In this document: positions 44,045 through 55,909 of the stretch, piece by piece | How positions within the stretch are numbered: the stretch's first letter is position 1 | How the letters are laid out: each line of letters starts with the position of its first letter | Assembly: GCA_001792895.1 (NCBI GenBank) | Contig: MARA01000033.1 | Location: 62,001-126,000, forward strand | Source: Lentinus brumalis | Lineage: Eukaryota; Basidiomycota; Agaricomycetes; Polyporales; Polyporaceae | Direction of reading: 5' to 3' | DNA: 64,000 bases | Notes under the pieces: generated by a model | What the model saw: only the letters and a program-made list of their open reading frames with translations | What the model was told of the DNA's origin: nothing | Database searches by the model: none | Program-made: the position numbers and the translations under genes

Positions 44045-45770
44045 GCGAATCCGGAACCGCCAATCAGTACTCCACGAGTCGTGCGTTCATCGACGGACAA
44101 CCCCGCCCACGTCTCTTCCCCGTTTGATGTATCGCAGGACCGAATGTCATTATCTCCCGCTACGGGATGTTCCCCTAATTCGAAGGACAATGATTTGCCT
44201 CCGCCTGCTCATTGCTTTGTATGACATAAGTGTACATGAATTCCGCTCTACTGAGGAGTCGGGTATACTTGTTATGTTTCAACTTGACGAAACAGGCCCA
44301 AGTCAAGGGATAGCAACCGACTCACGCCAATTGGCACCGATGTTATCTCTTCATCGACGAGCCAGGAATCTCTGACGTTCTGGCGGTCGCGGGCCGACGA
44401 ATGTCTTGTGCTGGCCCTTGAGTTGCTAACAGAACAGGTTCCGGCCTCATACGGGCAGAGAACCAGAGCAGCGGATTGTGCTGTGCAGGAGAAAGTAATG
44501 AGACCTGCATGGCCAATACGGCAATGCGTCTGAGCGACGAGCTCGGGCGCGACATACGGACTCCGACCGTAGCACGTATGTCGGGGATCTCGACCGAGTT
44601 GTGTCCTGATAGGACGGCTAGGTAATCAGTCAGATGAATCCGCGTCCTCATTCAAATATCGACATTTGCCGTACTGTTTGGAGGCTCAGTAGGTGCGAGT
44701 GCAACATAATAGGATCCATGGAAGTTCGAACATTCAACATTTGACGTTCGGTACCCTCGGGTGGCTAAGGTCATGAGCGCTACATCTAATCTTATCTCCC
44801 CCAGTGCGAGACGAGGCCTCCCGCGCCAAAACGCCCTCCTTCGCACCTTTCACAATGACCATCATCCTGGCTGTGGACGTACTACGGTCATTTGACGGCG
44901 GCCTCTTGTCGCGCCCATACACCGCAATGCTTTGGACCCGGTTACATCGCGTCTTCTGGATTCCTCGATATCGCGAAGCAAGACGTCGACATGGCAGCCT
45001 AAGTAAGCCTTGGGTATTCTGGAACGACTTGAATACACTCAGACGACCTGGTTTTCCCATGGGTCGTGGTTGCGGCTTTCCTCTAGCGTACTTTCTCCGA
45101 ACAACCAACGAAGGTCTTCCAGTCGTCCCTTACGGCAACAAAGCCTCTTTCCTCGTCTGCTCGATGTCTGTAGTATCTGGCCGCTAGTCATCTACCGGGC
45201 GGAGAGAGCAACAGCCAATCAATGCGGCGTACCAGTTACACAGGGCCCGGAAGCCATCGTTCATCCAACACTGATGAATCGCACGGGCTCCCAGGTGGTC
45301 CCGCGAAGGCATTCCCATCCCGGCGCCGGAAGAACTACCCACGCGTTGGTACGCCATTCTCATGGTGACGTCCAGTTGCCATAGCCTTGTGGCTGCAAGT
45401 TGAATTCGGGACCAATACGACGCTGGGCATCATGGTGCCTCCCCGCGGCTGGCAGCTCTCGGTCCCTGGTTGACGTTGACGAACAGATTGTGTTGAAAGC
45501 ACTCCGATGCCGCTGCGCTGGGTCCGTACCGGGATGCGTGTAAAAGCTCGCGCCCTCCTATGAGACCGTTTCTCCGCCCTTTTCTTCCCGCTGGGCGTTG
45601 TATGCTGCAGGCGATAGCGACGCAAGACGGCGCTACGAGCCAATGTGAGTCCTTCCAGTGTTCGAGGCCCTGCTGTATCGCCGGTGCATATGTACTGACC
45701 AGATGGGCCTGATAGTCGAGGCTTTCTTCGGAGACGGTCCTGGTTGATCTGCTTTCTGTCGTCTTTATTG
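44045..45770. other. Intergenic with possible gene remnants
   Basis: No intact gene. A plus-strand GISTELC near 44580 recalls the tail of the single-pass membrane family. A minus-strand ECFQHNLFVNVNQG near 45480 recalls the C-x-R-NQNLF block of the Skg6-like gene. Both are too short to be sure. Confidence 0.35.
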
Positions 45771-47286
45771 ATGGCCAGCTATTCATTCGGTTATAAGCTG
45801 CGGAGGCTGGGACCTCGAGGTGCGTATAGGGCGACAACCTCGATTTACTGCATGTTCGTTTGATGGTCATTTAGACTTCTTGCAGCCTAACAACTCGGAA
45901 TCGGCGCCGCTTCCTAGTCCGTTGTTCAAATTTAATGGGTCCAATAACTCCAACTCTGGCGGAGGTGGAGGTGGTAAAGGAGGAGACAATGACGACGACG
46001 ATGGCGACGGCAATGGAGACGACCAGTCCAAGATAGGCCATAATCAGCAGGACAACCAGCAGAATAGTCACGGCGATGACGATGATCACAATGTAAGTTC
46101 TATCAATTACCCAGAGGTCTCCTGCAAGAGCCGACATTTCTTTTAGCAGGATGGAAACGACAACGACAACGACTCAACTCCTAGTAGTGGGCTTTTCCCG
46201 TGCCCCGCTAACGGCTCACCAAATCCCCCTCTGCCCGGCTGCTTCACTGTGAACGATGGAGGGCCTTTCCTCAAGTACTTCGGGGACTGGGCGGTGTCAT
46301 CGTTGGACGGGAACGGGAAAGGATCTATCCATCAAGCGACCAGCCCAGGCGCTGCAGTTGAGATCTCAGTTGACGGTGCGTGGGGCTTGCTTACCAGCCG
46401 TCTGCTCTTCTGACCACATGGCTGATAGGGACGGGCTTCGCCCTCTTCGGTATCATCCCGCCCAGCAACTCCAGCAACCGTCCACCAGCCGCTTCGTACA
46501 CCGTGGACAATGCCACTTCCCGCTCCACGCAGTCGACGCTCCCGTTTGCGACGGATTGTCAGCGCAATCAGAACCTCTTCCAGGTGAACAATCTGCCGCA
46601 GGGCAACCACACCATCACGGTCAACGTTACGTCCGCTTCTGCGACCGCCCCCTTCATCGTTGACTACATCTGGATCTGCGGCGGACAAGGCTTCACACGG
46701 AAGCTGAGCAACTCCTCCGCCGCGCAGCCTTCGTCGACCGCAGCGAGCGCATCGTCGGGACAGACCCACAGCGACTCTCACAGCACCCGTTCGCGCGATG
46801 CGATCATCATCGGATCTGTCTTGGGAAGCATTCTGCTGCTGCTCACGGTGACTTTGCTCGCTTGCGTTTGCATCCGCAGGCGAAGACGGCGCCAGAACCG
46901 CCTTCGCGGGCTACATCTCGCTGCGAGTCCCGTCGCAAGCTGGTTGCGTTCGCAAAGCGGTGAGTACCAACCACATGCTCCATGCGCATTGGCCGCTCAA
47001 ATGCTAATTGCATACTTCTGTAGGGAGCCGTGAGACTGGAACGGTCTTCACGTCCACGGACTCGATCTTGCGCGACAACAGGACGTACTCGAGCAGCGCG
47101 GACACGAAGGACTTGGAGAAGCGGAGGAACGTTGTGTCTATGCCTCCGTCCGTCTGGTCTTCGTCGACCACACGTCCACTCACGCGGCCGCCGTCTTCGC
47201 AGCCGCTTGGCATGGGATCGTCCATTCAGCCCCCGTCCATTGTGAGACTACTCAATTCTGACCCTGCGAACGTCACGACGACGTGA
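45771..47286 (+). CDS. Skg6/TMEM154-like single-pass membrane protein
   Basis: Five exons: MASYSFGYKLRRLGPR, a 55-nt intron, then a long Asn/Gly/Asp-rich low-complexity stretch. Next comes a globular extracellular domain (PGCFTVNDGGPFLKYFGDWA, GKGSIHQATSPGAAVEISVD, TGFALFGIIPPSNSSNRPPA, CQRNQNLFQVNNLPQGNHTI, IVDYIWICGG). A Ser/Thr-rich stalk leads to one helix (AIIIGSVLGSILLLLTVTLL) and RRRRRRQNR. The cytoplasmic tail is Ser/Thr/Pro-rich. The repeated beta-strand motif and the stalk-helix-Arg layout are common in agaricomycete surface proteins annotated as Skg6 or TMEM154-like, of unknown function. Several NxS/T sites in the outer domain would be glycosylated. A decayed duplicate lies 1.7 kb upstream. 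Confidence 0.75.
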
Positions 47287-47855
47287 GAGCTGGTCAAAGT
47301 CTTCTTGCTTCCAGTTTTGTATCATATCACTTCTGTCCGTGCTATCCCGGACGTCCATAACTGCCGATTGGTGTTCTACTCTTCGTCTTCCCATCTACAG
47401 TGCCTACTGCTATGTATCGCTTACTCCCGAGTCGTCTACTTATTCTCCCCTGTCTGTTTCTTGTAGCCGTTGTGAACGTTGACTGGTACTTACCGCGTCC
47501 ATGGTGGTCCCGCGCCAGAGTGGCGCCCACGCCATCCGCGGTTTGGGGTGCTCGCTACAACTTGCTAGAACGTTCAACTACATAAGTATCGTCGTCGAAT
47601 CCAGGCGAAGTTTCTCCTCGTTTCTATCAAGGCCAGCGACGGGTGTGTCAGCAAAGGCGCATCGTCATACTCGATGAAGTACAGTATTTCCGGTACATTT
47701 TGCCGCGGCTGGGCGGCGCAGATGACGGCGTCGTGCGGGGCACCGACGTCGGCGGCGCACATAAAAAGCCGGGGACGCAAGAGCGAGAGCACGATTCGCT
47801 GCTAAACATACGTCTCTCAGTCGCACTACTGTACTCGAAACCACACAACAATATT
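47287..47855. other. Intergenic; upstream region of the AKR gene
   Basis: No gene is recognised. It includes the AKR TATA box at 47761. Confidence 0.5.
47761..47768 (+). promoter_or_regulatory. Candidate TATA box of AKR gene
   Basis: ATAAAAAG lies 95 bp upstream of the AKR ATG (47856) in an otherwise GC-rich stretch. Confidence 0.55.
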
Positions 47856-48975
47856 ATGCCGGCTCACAAGTCCGTCAAGCTGAACACCGGGGCTGAGATG
47901 CCCACGCTCGGGCTCGGTACGTCGATCACAGAGCTTGTCTGACAGCGAATTCGAAGCAACTCAATCCGCGAACTGTATAGGGACGTGGAGGTCTCAGCCT
48001 GGCGCAGTCGAGAGGGCGGTCGCACACGCCCTGAAGCATGGCTACCGTCACATTGATACCGCGACAGCATACGGTACGTACCCCTTCTAGTCCTGGTATC
48101 CGTGCATGACGTTGACGAGCAGCGCAGGCAACGAGAAGGAGGTGGGCGAGGGCATCAAGCAGTCTGGCGTGCCGCGCGAGCAGATCTTCCTCACCACCAA
48201 GCTCAACAACCCCGACCAGCGCAACGTCGCGAGCGCGCTCGATGCCTCGCTCAAGGCACTCGACACGCCGTACCTCGATCTCTGGCTCATGCACTGGCCG
48301 TGCCCCATGACGAAGGAGGGCGGCGCGGACAAGGAGCGCGACTGGCGCGACACCTGGAGGGACATGGAGAAGGTGTATAAGGAGCATCCCGAGAAGGTGA
48401 AGGCGATCGGCGTGTCCAACTTCTCGGTCTCGTATCTGCGGGAGCTCCTGAAGTTCGCGACGGTCGTGCCTGCGGTCAACCAGATCGAGTCCCACCCGTA
48501 CGTCGCCCCTTAAGCACCTCGATCGAGCAACGGTGTATACTCACGTTGTGCGCAGGTTGTGTTTGCAGGAGGACATCGTTGAGGAGTGCAGGAAGCACGG
48601 CATCGCGGTCACTGCGTACTCGCCGCTCGGCTCCGACCAGGCCCCGCTCCTCGAGAAACCCGTCGTGAAGAAGCTCGCGGAGAAGTACAAGGTCGCGCCT
48701 TCGAACATCCTCATCTCCCTTCAGGCCAACCGCCCTGGCGTGACTGGTACGTGAAAATAGACGTATGTCGCACCTCGATCCTTGTACTGATCCTCTTCCT
48801 CGCAGTCATCCCGAAGTCCGTCACACCCCACCGCATCGAAGAGAACGCAATTATCGTCGACTTGACCGAGGAGGACATCAAGGCGTTGTTCGAGCTTGAG
48901 AAGGAGAACCACACCCGGTTCTGCAAGCCGTACTGGACCGGCTGGGGCAACATCGGCTTCCCGGACCTTGATTAG
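47856..48975 (+). CDS. Aldo/keto reductase
   Basis: Five exons give about 294 residues. The AKR tetrad is complete: Asp46 and Tyr51 ([11 protein letters not shown]), Lys76 (FLTTKLNN), His107 (LMHWP). Other signatures are [29 protein letters not shown] and [13 protein letters not shown]. It is a cytosolic NADPH-dependent reductase of aldehydes or ketones. The family is close to fungal glycerol and xylose-type reductases, and the substrate cannot be told. Introns are 50-65 nt. The junction HP/LCLQED joins in frame after a 63-nt intron. The protein ends [13 protein letters not shown]. Everything is intact. Confidence 0.92.
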
Positions 48976-49415
48976 ACCGCAGCGAGAGTAGAGCATAGAA
49001 CTGAGAAGTGGAGCCAAATGTAGATCTAGTGTATACCATGTAGACGTAAAGCAAGTAATGATAGAGGCATAAGATTGTCAAAGTTAAATCGTCGTAGTGG
49101 TGGTCAGAAGGAGGTCCAGCTTGGGCGCTCCGCTCCGCTTTCTTGATTCCTTCAACGTTCGACTGCGGGAGATGTCCAGGATTCGTACACGATGCTTCAT
49201 AACAGTTCCTAAATGTGAGCAAGCTATGTATTGCATACAAGTAGCGAACTTTGCTTTCGGCGAAGACTCATCGTCGCAATAAGATTCGCAACTGGGTACA
49301 TATTATAGGTAATCACTCTCCCCGACAGTGTGTACACCTACACACGACTATATAGTACCAGTACCGCGGTATCGTCTCAGAGACTCGAAACCATCGCCCA
49401 GGTCACCAGCGTCGT
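48976..49415. other. Intergenic, convergent 3' flanks
   Basis: No gene is seen between the AKR stop and the HNH-like gene, which ends from the other side at 49416. Confidence 0.5.
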
Positions 49416-50806
49416 CTATTCGGGCGGCCCCAGGTAGGAAGCCATTGAATCAACGCCGCATTTGGAGGTCAACCAACCCATCAAACCGCTGCGGTGGGAG
49501 ACACTTGTGAACGCGGCATGAATCATGATGAGGTCCCGGCTGGGAAGCGGCGCCCCATTATCTGTTCCAAGTTGACAGCTGTGGTTGGCGAAGCAGACGT
49601 AGTCGCCATCGTTAAGCACGTCTTCTGCTGCCATCTCGGGACCGGTCTGATCAACGACCTTGAACCGAGTTGGGTCCTGTCACAGTGCGTCAGGTCAGCC
49701 CGTATGCATTGGAACTCACAGTGACGATGCTGAGAATGGCATACCTGCGTAGGTTTGAGGGTCCACAAGTTGCCCCTGAAAGTCTCATCGGAGTCCGACG
49801 ACAACAGCAGACTGTTGGCTGGGCTGTCTGCGGGGATTGGAGTGCACTCTATCTCTAAATACTGTTGGAGAAACTTCACGGTCCAAGGGTCCCGTTCCGT
49901 TTCCTTTCAAGTGTCAGTAAATCAAAGCGCGTTATGTTGGAGATTCTCACTTGTTCATCTTGTGGGAAGGTGCGTCGGAGAATCGGCGTAGTTATAAGCC
50001 TCTCCTGACGGTCTCCTCGAAGACTCGGTGGTGCTTCCACATCGACTTCACCGGTTTTGAAGCATGTGAAGGAGTCGCGTTCAAGGACCTGGGCGATGCT
50101 CGTTCAGATCTATGATACATTGATGGTGAGGGAACGATGGACGAGACATACCTTCTGCCTGGTGGCCACGGACATGCCGTCGGCGTCGCCAGGTCTTCCT
50201 TCTGCGCTAGATCAGTTTACATTGTCGCCACCAAGCGAAACATAACTCACGCGGCCTCAAGAGATGCGCGTACCATAGGCACGCTAGATTTGATAGTTCG
50301 CTGGCCAGCTGCTCCGACTGCATTGGTCCGGGAGAAGCCCCCTCCGATTCACTGACAAGATGGGCGCAGGCGCAGATACCGGCAAGGATATATCGGCCGC
50401 CACGTCTCAAACCTAAGTCTTGTGCAGTTTGATAGAACGCCTCCAAGAGGTGCTTTGCAGTGAGTTTCGAGTCCGGATGCAGCTTGAAAGCCAGGTCAAA
50501 CCCTGCTGGTCTGTTGTACTTCTGCAGTGCCGGACTGTCGAGTACTTCTGCAGTGCCGGACTGTCGAAAACGTGGAGGTGACGCTTGACCTGCTTCTGAA
50601 GGTCAGCATCGGTGATGCTCTTGTCGTAGAGTATGCAATCCGTTGCCCGTTGAAAGGCCGGATAGTCGCCCAGGGGACGGGTCTTCAGCGACCAAGTCGG
50701 ACTCGCGGTCATGGTCATCAATCGACAATCGGAATGTTGTAGCTGCTGAGATGTCGTAGATGCTGAAATTGTGCAAAGTGGTATGAACATCGAGCGTAGT
50801 GGCCAT
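49416..50806 (-). pseudogene. HNH_2-type nuclease-domain protein, degenerate
   Basis: The layout matches agaricomycete HNH_2 (PF13391) proteins: a helical segment (HLLEAFYQTAQDLGLRRGGR, YILAGICACAHLV, LACLWYAHLLRP), then VLERDSFTCFKTGEVD, then SPANSLLLSSDSDETFRGNL and DPTRFKVVD. The usual catalytic His residues are missing: the AHI-type site reads TTPILR and the second site reads SDSDETF. A perfect 26-bp tandem duplication (50516-50567) shifts the frame between VFDSPALQKY and the rest; without it the frame runs on to RPAGFDLAFKL. A further frame change lies near 50680. TATATAAAG-like sequence at 50812-50820 is too close to the first ATG (50806), so the start is uncertain. It is probably a dying gene that lost nuclease activity. 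Confidence 0.7.
50516..50567. repeat. 26-bp perfect tandem duplication in HNH-like gene
   Basis: The unit begins GTACTTCTGCAGTGCCGGAC and repeats exactly once, back to back. Its length is not a multiple of three. Confidence 0.92.
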
Positions 50807-51827
50807 GTGCCTTTATATAGCGAGTGGCCGGCTCCCGCACTGTGGGACAGCACCGAGGCGGAACTGGCAGACACCTCCTGTCAACGTGTCAGTCCACTGC
50901 CAGCGAAGGAACACCCTGGCCTGGATTGATACGCACCCGATAGACCAAGGGCAGCGGCGCGCAAGTCAACTCTGCGCTCCAATCATGTCGGCCCTCTCGC
51001 CTCCCTCCTTTCTGCGCTCACGCAGTCCCTCGTGTGTCTCTTCCTTAGATGTTTGCTCCGACGCCTGTACCTGACCCCATAGCAAGATGACCGAACAGGT
51101 CCCTCCGCCTCTTGCCAGCCGTCGAGCCGCGGTCCTGTTCGAAACCTACGCCATCGGTCAACGCATACTTGTCATTCGAATCAGATCAGGTCTCGCACCT
51201 CGAACCTTGAGGCCGGTGAGCTATAGGGAAGATACTGATGTAGGAAAAGTTCAAGATCACACCTCCAAACAACAAGGGTAGGCGGACCGCACCGCAAGCA
51301 ACTTCGTTGCGGAACAAATTCACAGTTTGCCTCACCCCATGAGTGAGAGTGAGGGGAGAGGGAGATGGGCTCCACCCAGAAGTCTCTACAGGAGCTTTTC
51401 AACTTTCGAACTTGAACTGAAAGACGCGTCCGCTTTTCCAAGCTGCATTGGGCAAGGTCATTAGACGATTTGTAGAACAGATCCAGAACGTTGAACGTGT
51501 ATCTCAGCCGGATACAACGAGTAAGTAGCGAATGAAACTTGAGAGTCCAGAAGTGTGCGACGTGCCGCCGGTAAGAGTGGTGGTGGTAGGAAGGAACGCG
51601 CACGAGCGTTGTCCTCGCCTGCTCGACTGGCGACCACCATCACCTTCTCTTGACTCTTGGCACTTTCCTCGACCACACCTTCAACTTTCGAACCGGCGCA
51701 CTATATGCTGGTCCTTCGGGGAATGTAACGCGAATTCCTGCATTCGAACCAAACTTCCAGGACCCGGCTATCTCTGGGCGATCTCCTCGCACCCTTCAAG
51801 TTCTGCGACACCACATATCCACTAGAC
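50807..51827. other. Intergenic with possible small ORFs
   Basis: A short ORF at 51087 (MTEQVPPPLASRRAAVLFET) is followed by a good donor site (CCG|GTGAGC) but leads to no recognisable domain. An upstream exon of the sorting nexin gene could also be here; none was proven. Confidence 0.35.
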
Positions 51828-54580
51828 ATGGTTGATACAGCATTCTCGCCGCCTAAGACAGGTCTCCTGCAACTCCCGCAAGTCCTCTCGCGACCGCACT
51901 CCGGCGAACTCGAGTTTGACTCCGGGATCAACGCCTCGACGGCTTGGACTGTGTCCCTTACAAACCCTGATGGTAGTCCACGACTTAGTCTCAATGGAAC
52001 CTCTGCCTCTTCTACTGCAGGAACTGAGCTAGAGCAAGCACCAGAAGAAACCGCGGAGAGCGTTGACGAGGAAGGCTCGTTCGATGCAGAGGAGGTCCGC
52101 CCAGCCCGCGCACTATACTCGTTCGAAGGCAAGCCCGAATTCCGCGAGCTCATGCAGGTCGAGGCCGGAGACGAGCTCGAGATCGTGCGAGAAGATGTCG
52201 GGGAAGGATGGAGTCTCGCGCGGCTTCATAAGAGGAGCGAGGAGGTCGGGGGAGGAGAGATGGGTTTGATTCCGCGATCATATTACATTGTGCGTACCCC
52301 GATTGTCTCTGCGCTGACTTGGCAGTGAATGCGATTATAGTTTACAGCGGACTTCGCGTACTCGGAGGGCTTGGAAGTGCCCGCCCACCACGCGCGAGGG
52401 CGGAGCAGGCGGGAAGCATCCACTGGGTCAATCACACCGCGAAACTCAGGCTCTCCTGTCCGACAAAGTGAGGCCCGTCCTATCATACCGCAGACCACAG
52501 GGGAATGGTTCCCCAGCTTCCGCCGCAGCCTGCTTCGCGGCAAGAGCCTCAACAGGTTCTCGAGTTTCGTGACAAGTGGTGCCGAGGAATTCGTTCTACA
52601 GGGCAGCTCGGAGGACGCGACTGCATCGCACCCCCCGCGGATACCAAGTGATGTGGACGACGACGAGAGCAAGCGGGAGAGTGTGTTGGGGCACATGGCA
52701 GAGGCAGAGCGGCACTTCGTCGAAGCTGGCCCCTCCTGGCGGACGAAGGTCCCACCGTTCCGCGTCCTCATCCACTCGCCCTCGAAGCGCACGTCGACCA
52801 TCACAGGCGCATATACCATATACACTGTTACCACTGCCTTTGGTGCCCTTTCGCACTCTCGCACCGCGTCAGGTTCGTCCGACCCGAATTCGGACGAGGA
52901 ACCCCCTTCACCGATGCGCATCACGGTTCACAGGCGATTCTCGCACTTCGTCGCGCTCCACACTGCGCTCACGCGTCTGCTCCCTGGTATCGCGCTTCCA
53001 CCACTTCCCGAGAAACAATACGCAGGTCGGTTCAGCGAGGACTTCGTCGAGGCGCGCAGAGGCGATCTAGAGCGGTACATGAACCGTGTCGCGCGACACC
53101 CGATTGCGCGGTACGCCGAGGTGCTCACATTCTTCCTTGGCTGCGAAAGTGATACGGTACGTGACTGGTGTCGCCGAGATGACGTGCGCGCTGATGTCTT
53201 TCTGCAGGAGTGGAAGAAGCAGCTGCCATACTACTTATCCTTACCGCCCAAAGGCCCCGGATTTTTCGCGAACGTGTATCACCCCGCATTCAATGTGGAT
53301 GCAGACGAAGCATCTGAGGCGATCGACCGCTTCGTCAATCATACCCGTGCAGTAGGCAAAGGCGTGCAGGGTTTGCGGAACATCTTCGGGAAGGTGCGCG
53401 AGGCCCGCGTGGAGATGTCCAAGGCGGAGAGGCTGCTGTCCTACTCCATCCTGTCTATGATCACAGCGACACCCCTTGCGCAAGCACCCACGACTGGGTT
53501 GAGTGATGAGGAGGAAGAGGAGGAGGGGCAGAATACGGCTACGCATGGGCATGTCAACGAGGACGGCGCGTGGTGCTGGCGGGAAGGATGCGAGAGTAAG
53601 TTTTTTGTCCTCCGCTCGACCAGCCCATACTGAGATAAGGTGTCCGCAAGCTTGCTTGAAGTTGACGAAGGCGATGCAGAAGACATCGGAGACGCTGCAG
53701 ATTGTGGCGGATCTGTATGACGACCATGTAGGTCCACCATATCGCAGATGCAGAAGCTAGATCTCAACTCATTGTATTCATAGGCGCGGAGGACACAGCT
53801 CGCAACACATGAAGCGTTCAAGAACGTTGCCCATCCCGCGACGCTGTACGCGGTATGTCCTTTCACCTCGTACTTGTCGGGGAGAGCTGAAGTCCGCATG
53901 TAGCCGGTCGTAGATACCCACAGATCCACCTTGTCAAGATACCATGATTCAATACGAGAAGGAGGGGTGCGCTTCTACGTCCGGATCCCATGTCGCTGCA
54001 TTTACTAACTCTCTGCTTTTTTCAGGAAGATGAGGATACGGCGGCGCGTTGCGAGACGGTGCTGAATACCACGATGGCCGAGATGGATACCTACCACACT
54101 CAGAAGGTCGAGGATTTCCAGGAGCTCGCGAAGGAGCATCTGGATGGCGAGATTGCACTCTACGAGCAGGTGAGTCGCCCGTTCGTGGACCAACTCAGAA
54201 AATATCCATCGTTGCCTACGGTCGCGACGCTGCTAAGCCCGCGCGCAACCAGTGTGCCGAATCTCCGTCATTCTTCCTTCGGATGTTGTACACGCCCGAC
54301 CATCGGCTGACGCTCCCAGCAGATTCTCAGTCGCCTGCGGACAGCGCGGAAAGCGTTCGACCAGCCACAGTATGATGAGCTCGGCCGGGATTCGCGACAG
54401 CCGTCGATATACGAGCGCGAACTGGAGCACCCGCGACTCAATCCCGCGCCTCTGTCGCAGCCATGTCCACATGTCTTCGACTCGGCGCCGATGCGGCCGG
54501 TCAGCGTTGCTATACAGGAAGGCGTGGGTATGCTCCTGGGTGCCCCTGGGCGGGCCAGCGTGTTTGGCAAGTTTTGGTAG
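51828..54580 (+). CDS. SH3-PX-BAR sorting nexin (SNX9-like)
   Basis: A multi-exon gene. The N-terminal exon has a disordered start, then an SH3 domain (ARALYSFEGKPEFRELMQVE to GLIPRSYYI). Next is a Ser-rich linker. The PX domain spans VHRRFSHFVALHTALTRLLP, PPLPEKQYAGRFSEDFVEAR and RHPIARYAEVLTFFLGCESD. The BAR-like half contains WKKQLPYYLSLPPKGPGFFA, AVGKGVQGLRNIFGKVREAR, CETVLNTTMAEMDTYHTQKV and ILSRLRTARKAFDQPQYDEL. The protein ends RASVFGKFW. SNX9-type proteins bind phosphoinositides through PX, bend membrane through BAR and act in endocytosis and endosomal sorting. The exon ending at the G run 53964-53967 needs one more G to join the following exon in frame; a one-base error is likely. 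The 5' end could extend upstream. Confidence 0.85.
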
Positions 54581-55909
54581 GACTGAGCGTGGGGCTGCCA
54601 CAGTACCATGGAGGGTTGGTGGCTGACATGATCTACTGCGCGGATTATGCACTTTTGAGAAGTCCAAATACGAGCGTATACATTGCGTGTCTGTGGTTTG
54701 TTCTTCGACAAATGAAGGTGGGTCTTTGTGGCGGTTGGTTATGAGGTGAGTAGTTGTACGTAACCCCTGCCTGCTCGACCGCTGACAGGGTGTCCTAGTA
54801 GTATGTCGGCACGTTGATATGTCGAAAGAGCTGCAGCTTCCTCCCAGGTAAGCTCATTCCGAGTGGTGGAGCTTCGCCAGAGATAATGATGTATGTACTC
54901 ACGACCATCTCTGCGACTTTTTGACAGCATACTCATACCGCACTTCAGCGTACTGAATACACGCCGTGCACGCATTCTCCAATACTCGTTGGCGACGGCC
55001 ATCCCGTGCAGGTGCTGACCTCGTCAGGACATCTGACAGATCTCATATTGCTCCGTATTTTCAGCTTGCTCTGATCGACATCCCTCTAGAGCCGAGATCC
55101 ATCCCACACCCTCCTGTCGCAGAGATTGTACGACGATACGATTTGTGCAGTGTGTCGGTCCCTAGGGAACGTCTAGGGGAGAGCTCCCCGGCGGTACGCT
55201 GGCCACCCTCCTCGTGCTCCAAATACGACAGAACGCCTCGAGGTATGAGCCGACCGTGAGGGAGCGAATGCTCTGTGTGATCTCTCACCTCAACCTTCCA
55301 AGGTACGAGTTGCATATCGCACAACCGTTGAGTTTTTGAGGCACGATACGAACCACTTCACAGGTACTCCCATGCGGCCAGGGTCATCCTGTCTTCGGAA
55401 CCTGAACGCTCGCAACGCTCATGAACTTCGCCGTCGCGTAACTGTCCCTTCTTTTCCTTTCTATACCGTACCGCGGTGCCACGATAAGTATCGCGGGTCG
55501 TCGTTGCTATGATTGTTGGGCATGATATTTTCGTAGTGCCACTGGTTGAAGCATCTCGGGCTCATTCGATGGTTTAGAGCAGCAGTACGGACGTCTTTCG
55601 AGATGTTCTGATGCTTCCACGACGCCGCGGTCTTGTTCGTATAGGCCCCCACGGTGTGCGACCCTGCGAATTTACCGTATGCTCACTCATTCCCACATCC
55701 TGTTGCCATGTCTTCATCATTTCTAGTGCTTCTTCTGCTAAGCTTCTGACCAGAGAGCATCATGTCTTCTGCACTTCGGGGAGCTTCCGGGGCGCTGCGC
55801 CCAGCGCCAGTGATGGCAGAAGGTTTCGTGGAGGCCTCGAGAAGCGGTCGCGAGAGGATATAAAGCTGCTCGCCTGCGGATATTGTTCGCTCGCTAGCTC
55901 GATACTACA
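54581..55909. other. Intergenic; upstream region of SDR copy 2
   Basis: No supported gene. Short ORFs near 54966 and 55611 have no domain. The last 60 bp contain a TATA box at 55858. Confidence 0.45.
55858..55864 (+). promoter_or_regulatory. TATA box of SDR copy 2
   Basis: ATATAAAG lies 50 bp upstream of the SDR ATG at 55910, a good position for a basidiomycete promoter. Confidence 0.6.

Noticed and set aside
44440..44624. Possible further copy of the single-pass membrane protein tail
   Set aside because: Only GISTELC matches; no GGLRVAV block in frame.
45430..45870. Minus-strand ORF with a block like the Skg6-like protein
   Set aside because: Only about 14 residues resemble the family (ECFQHNLFVNVNQG); the rest does not align, so chance cannot be excluded.
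51087..51281. Short ORF with a donor-like site
   Set aside because: No domain and no in-frame continuation to the sorting nexin start could be shown.
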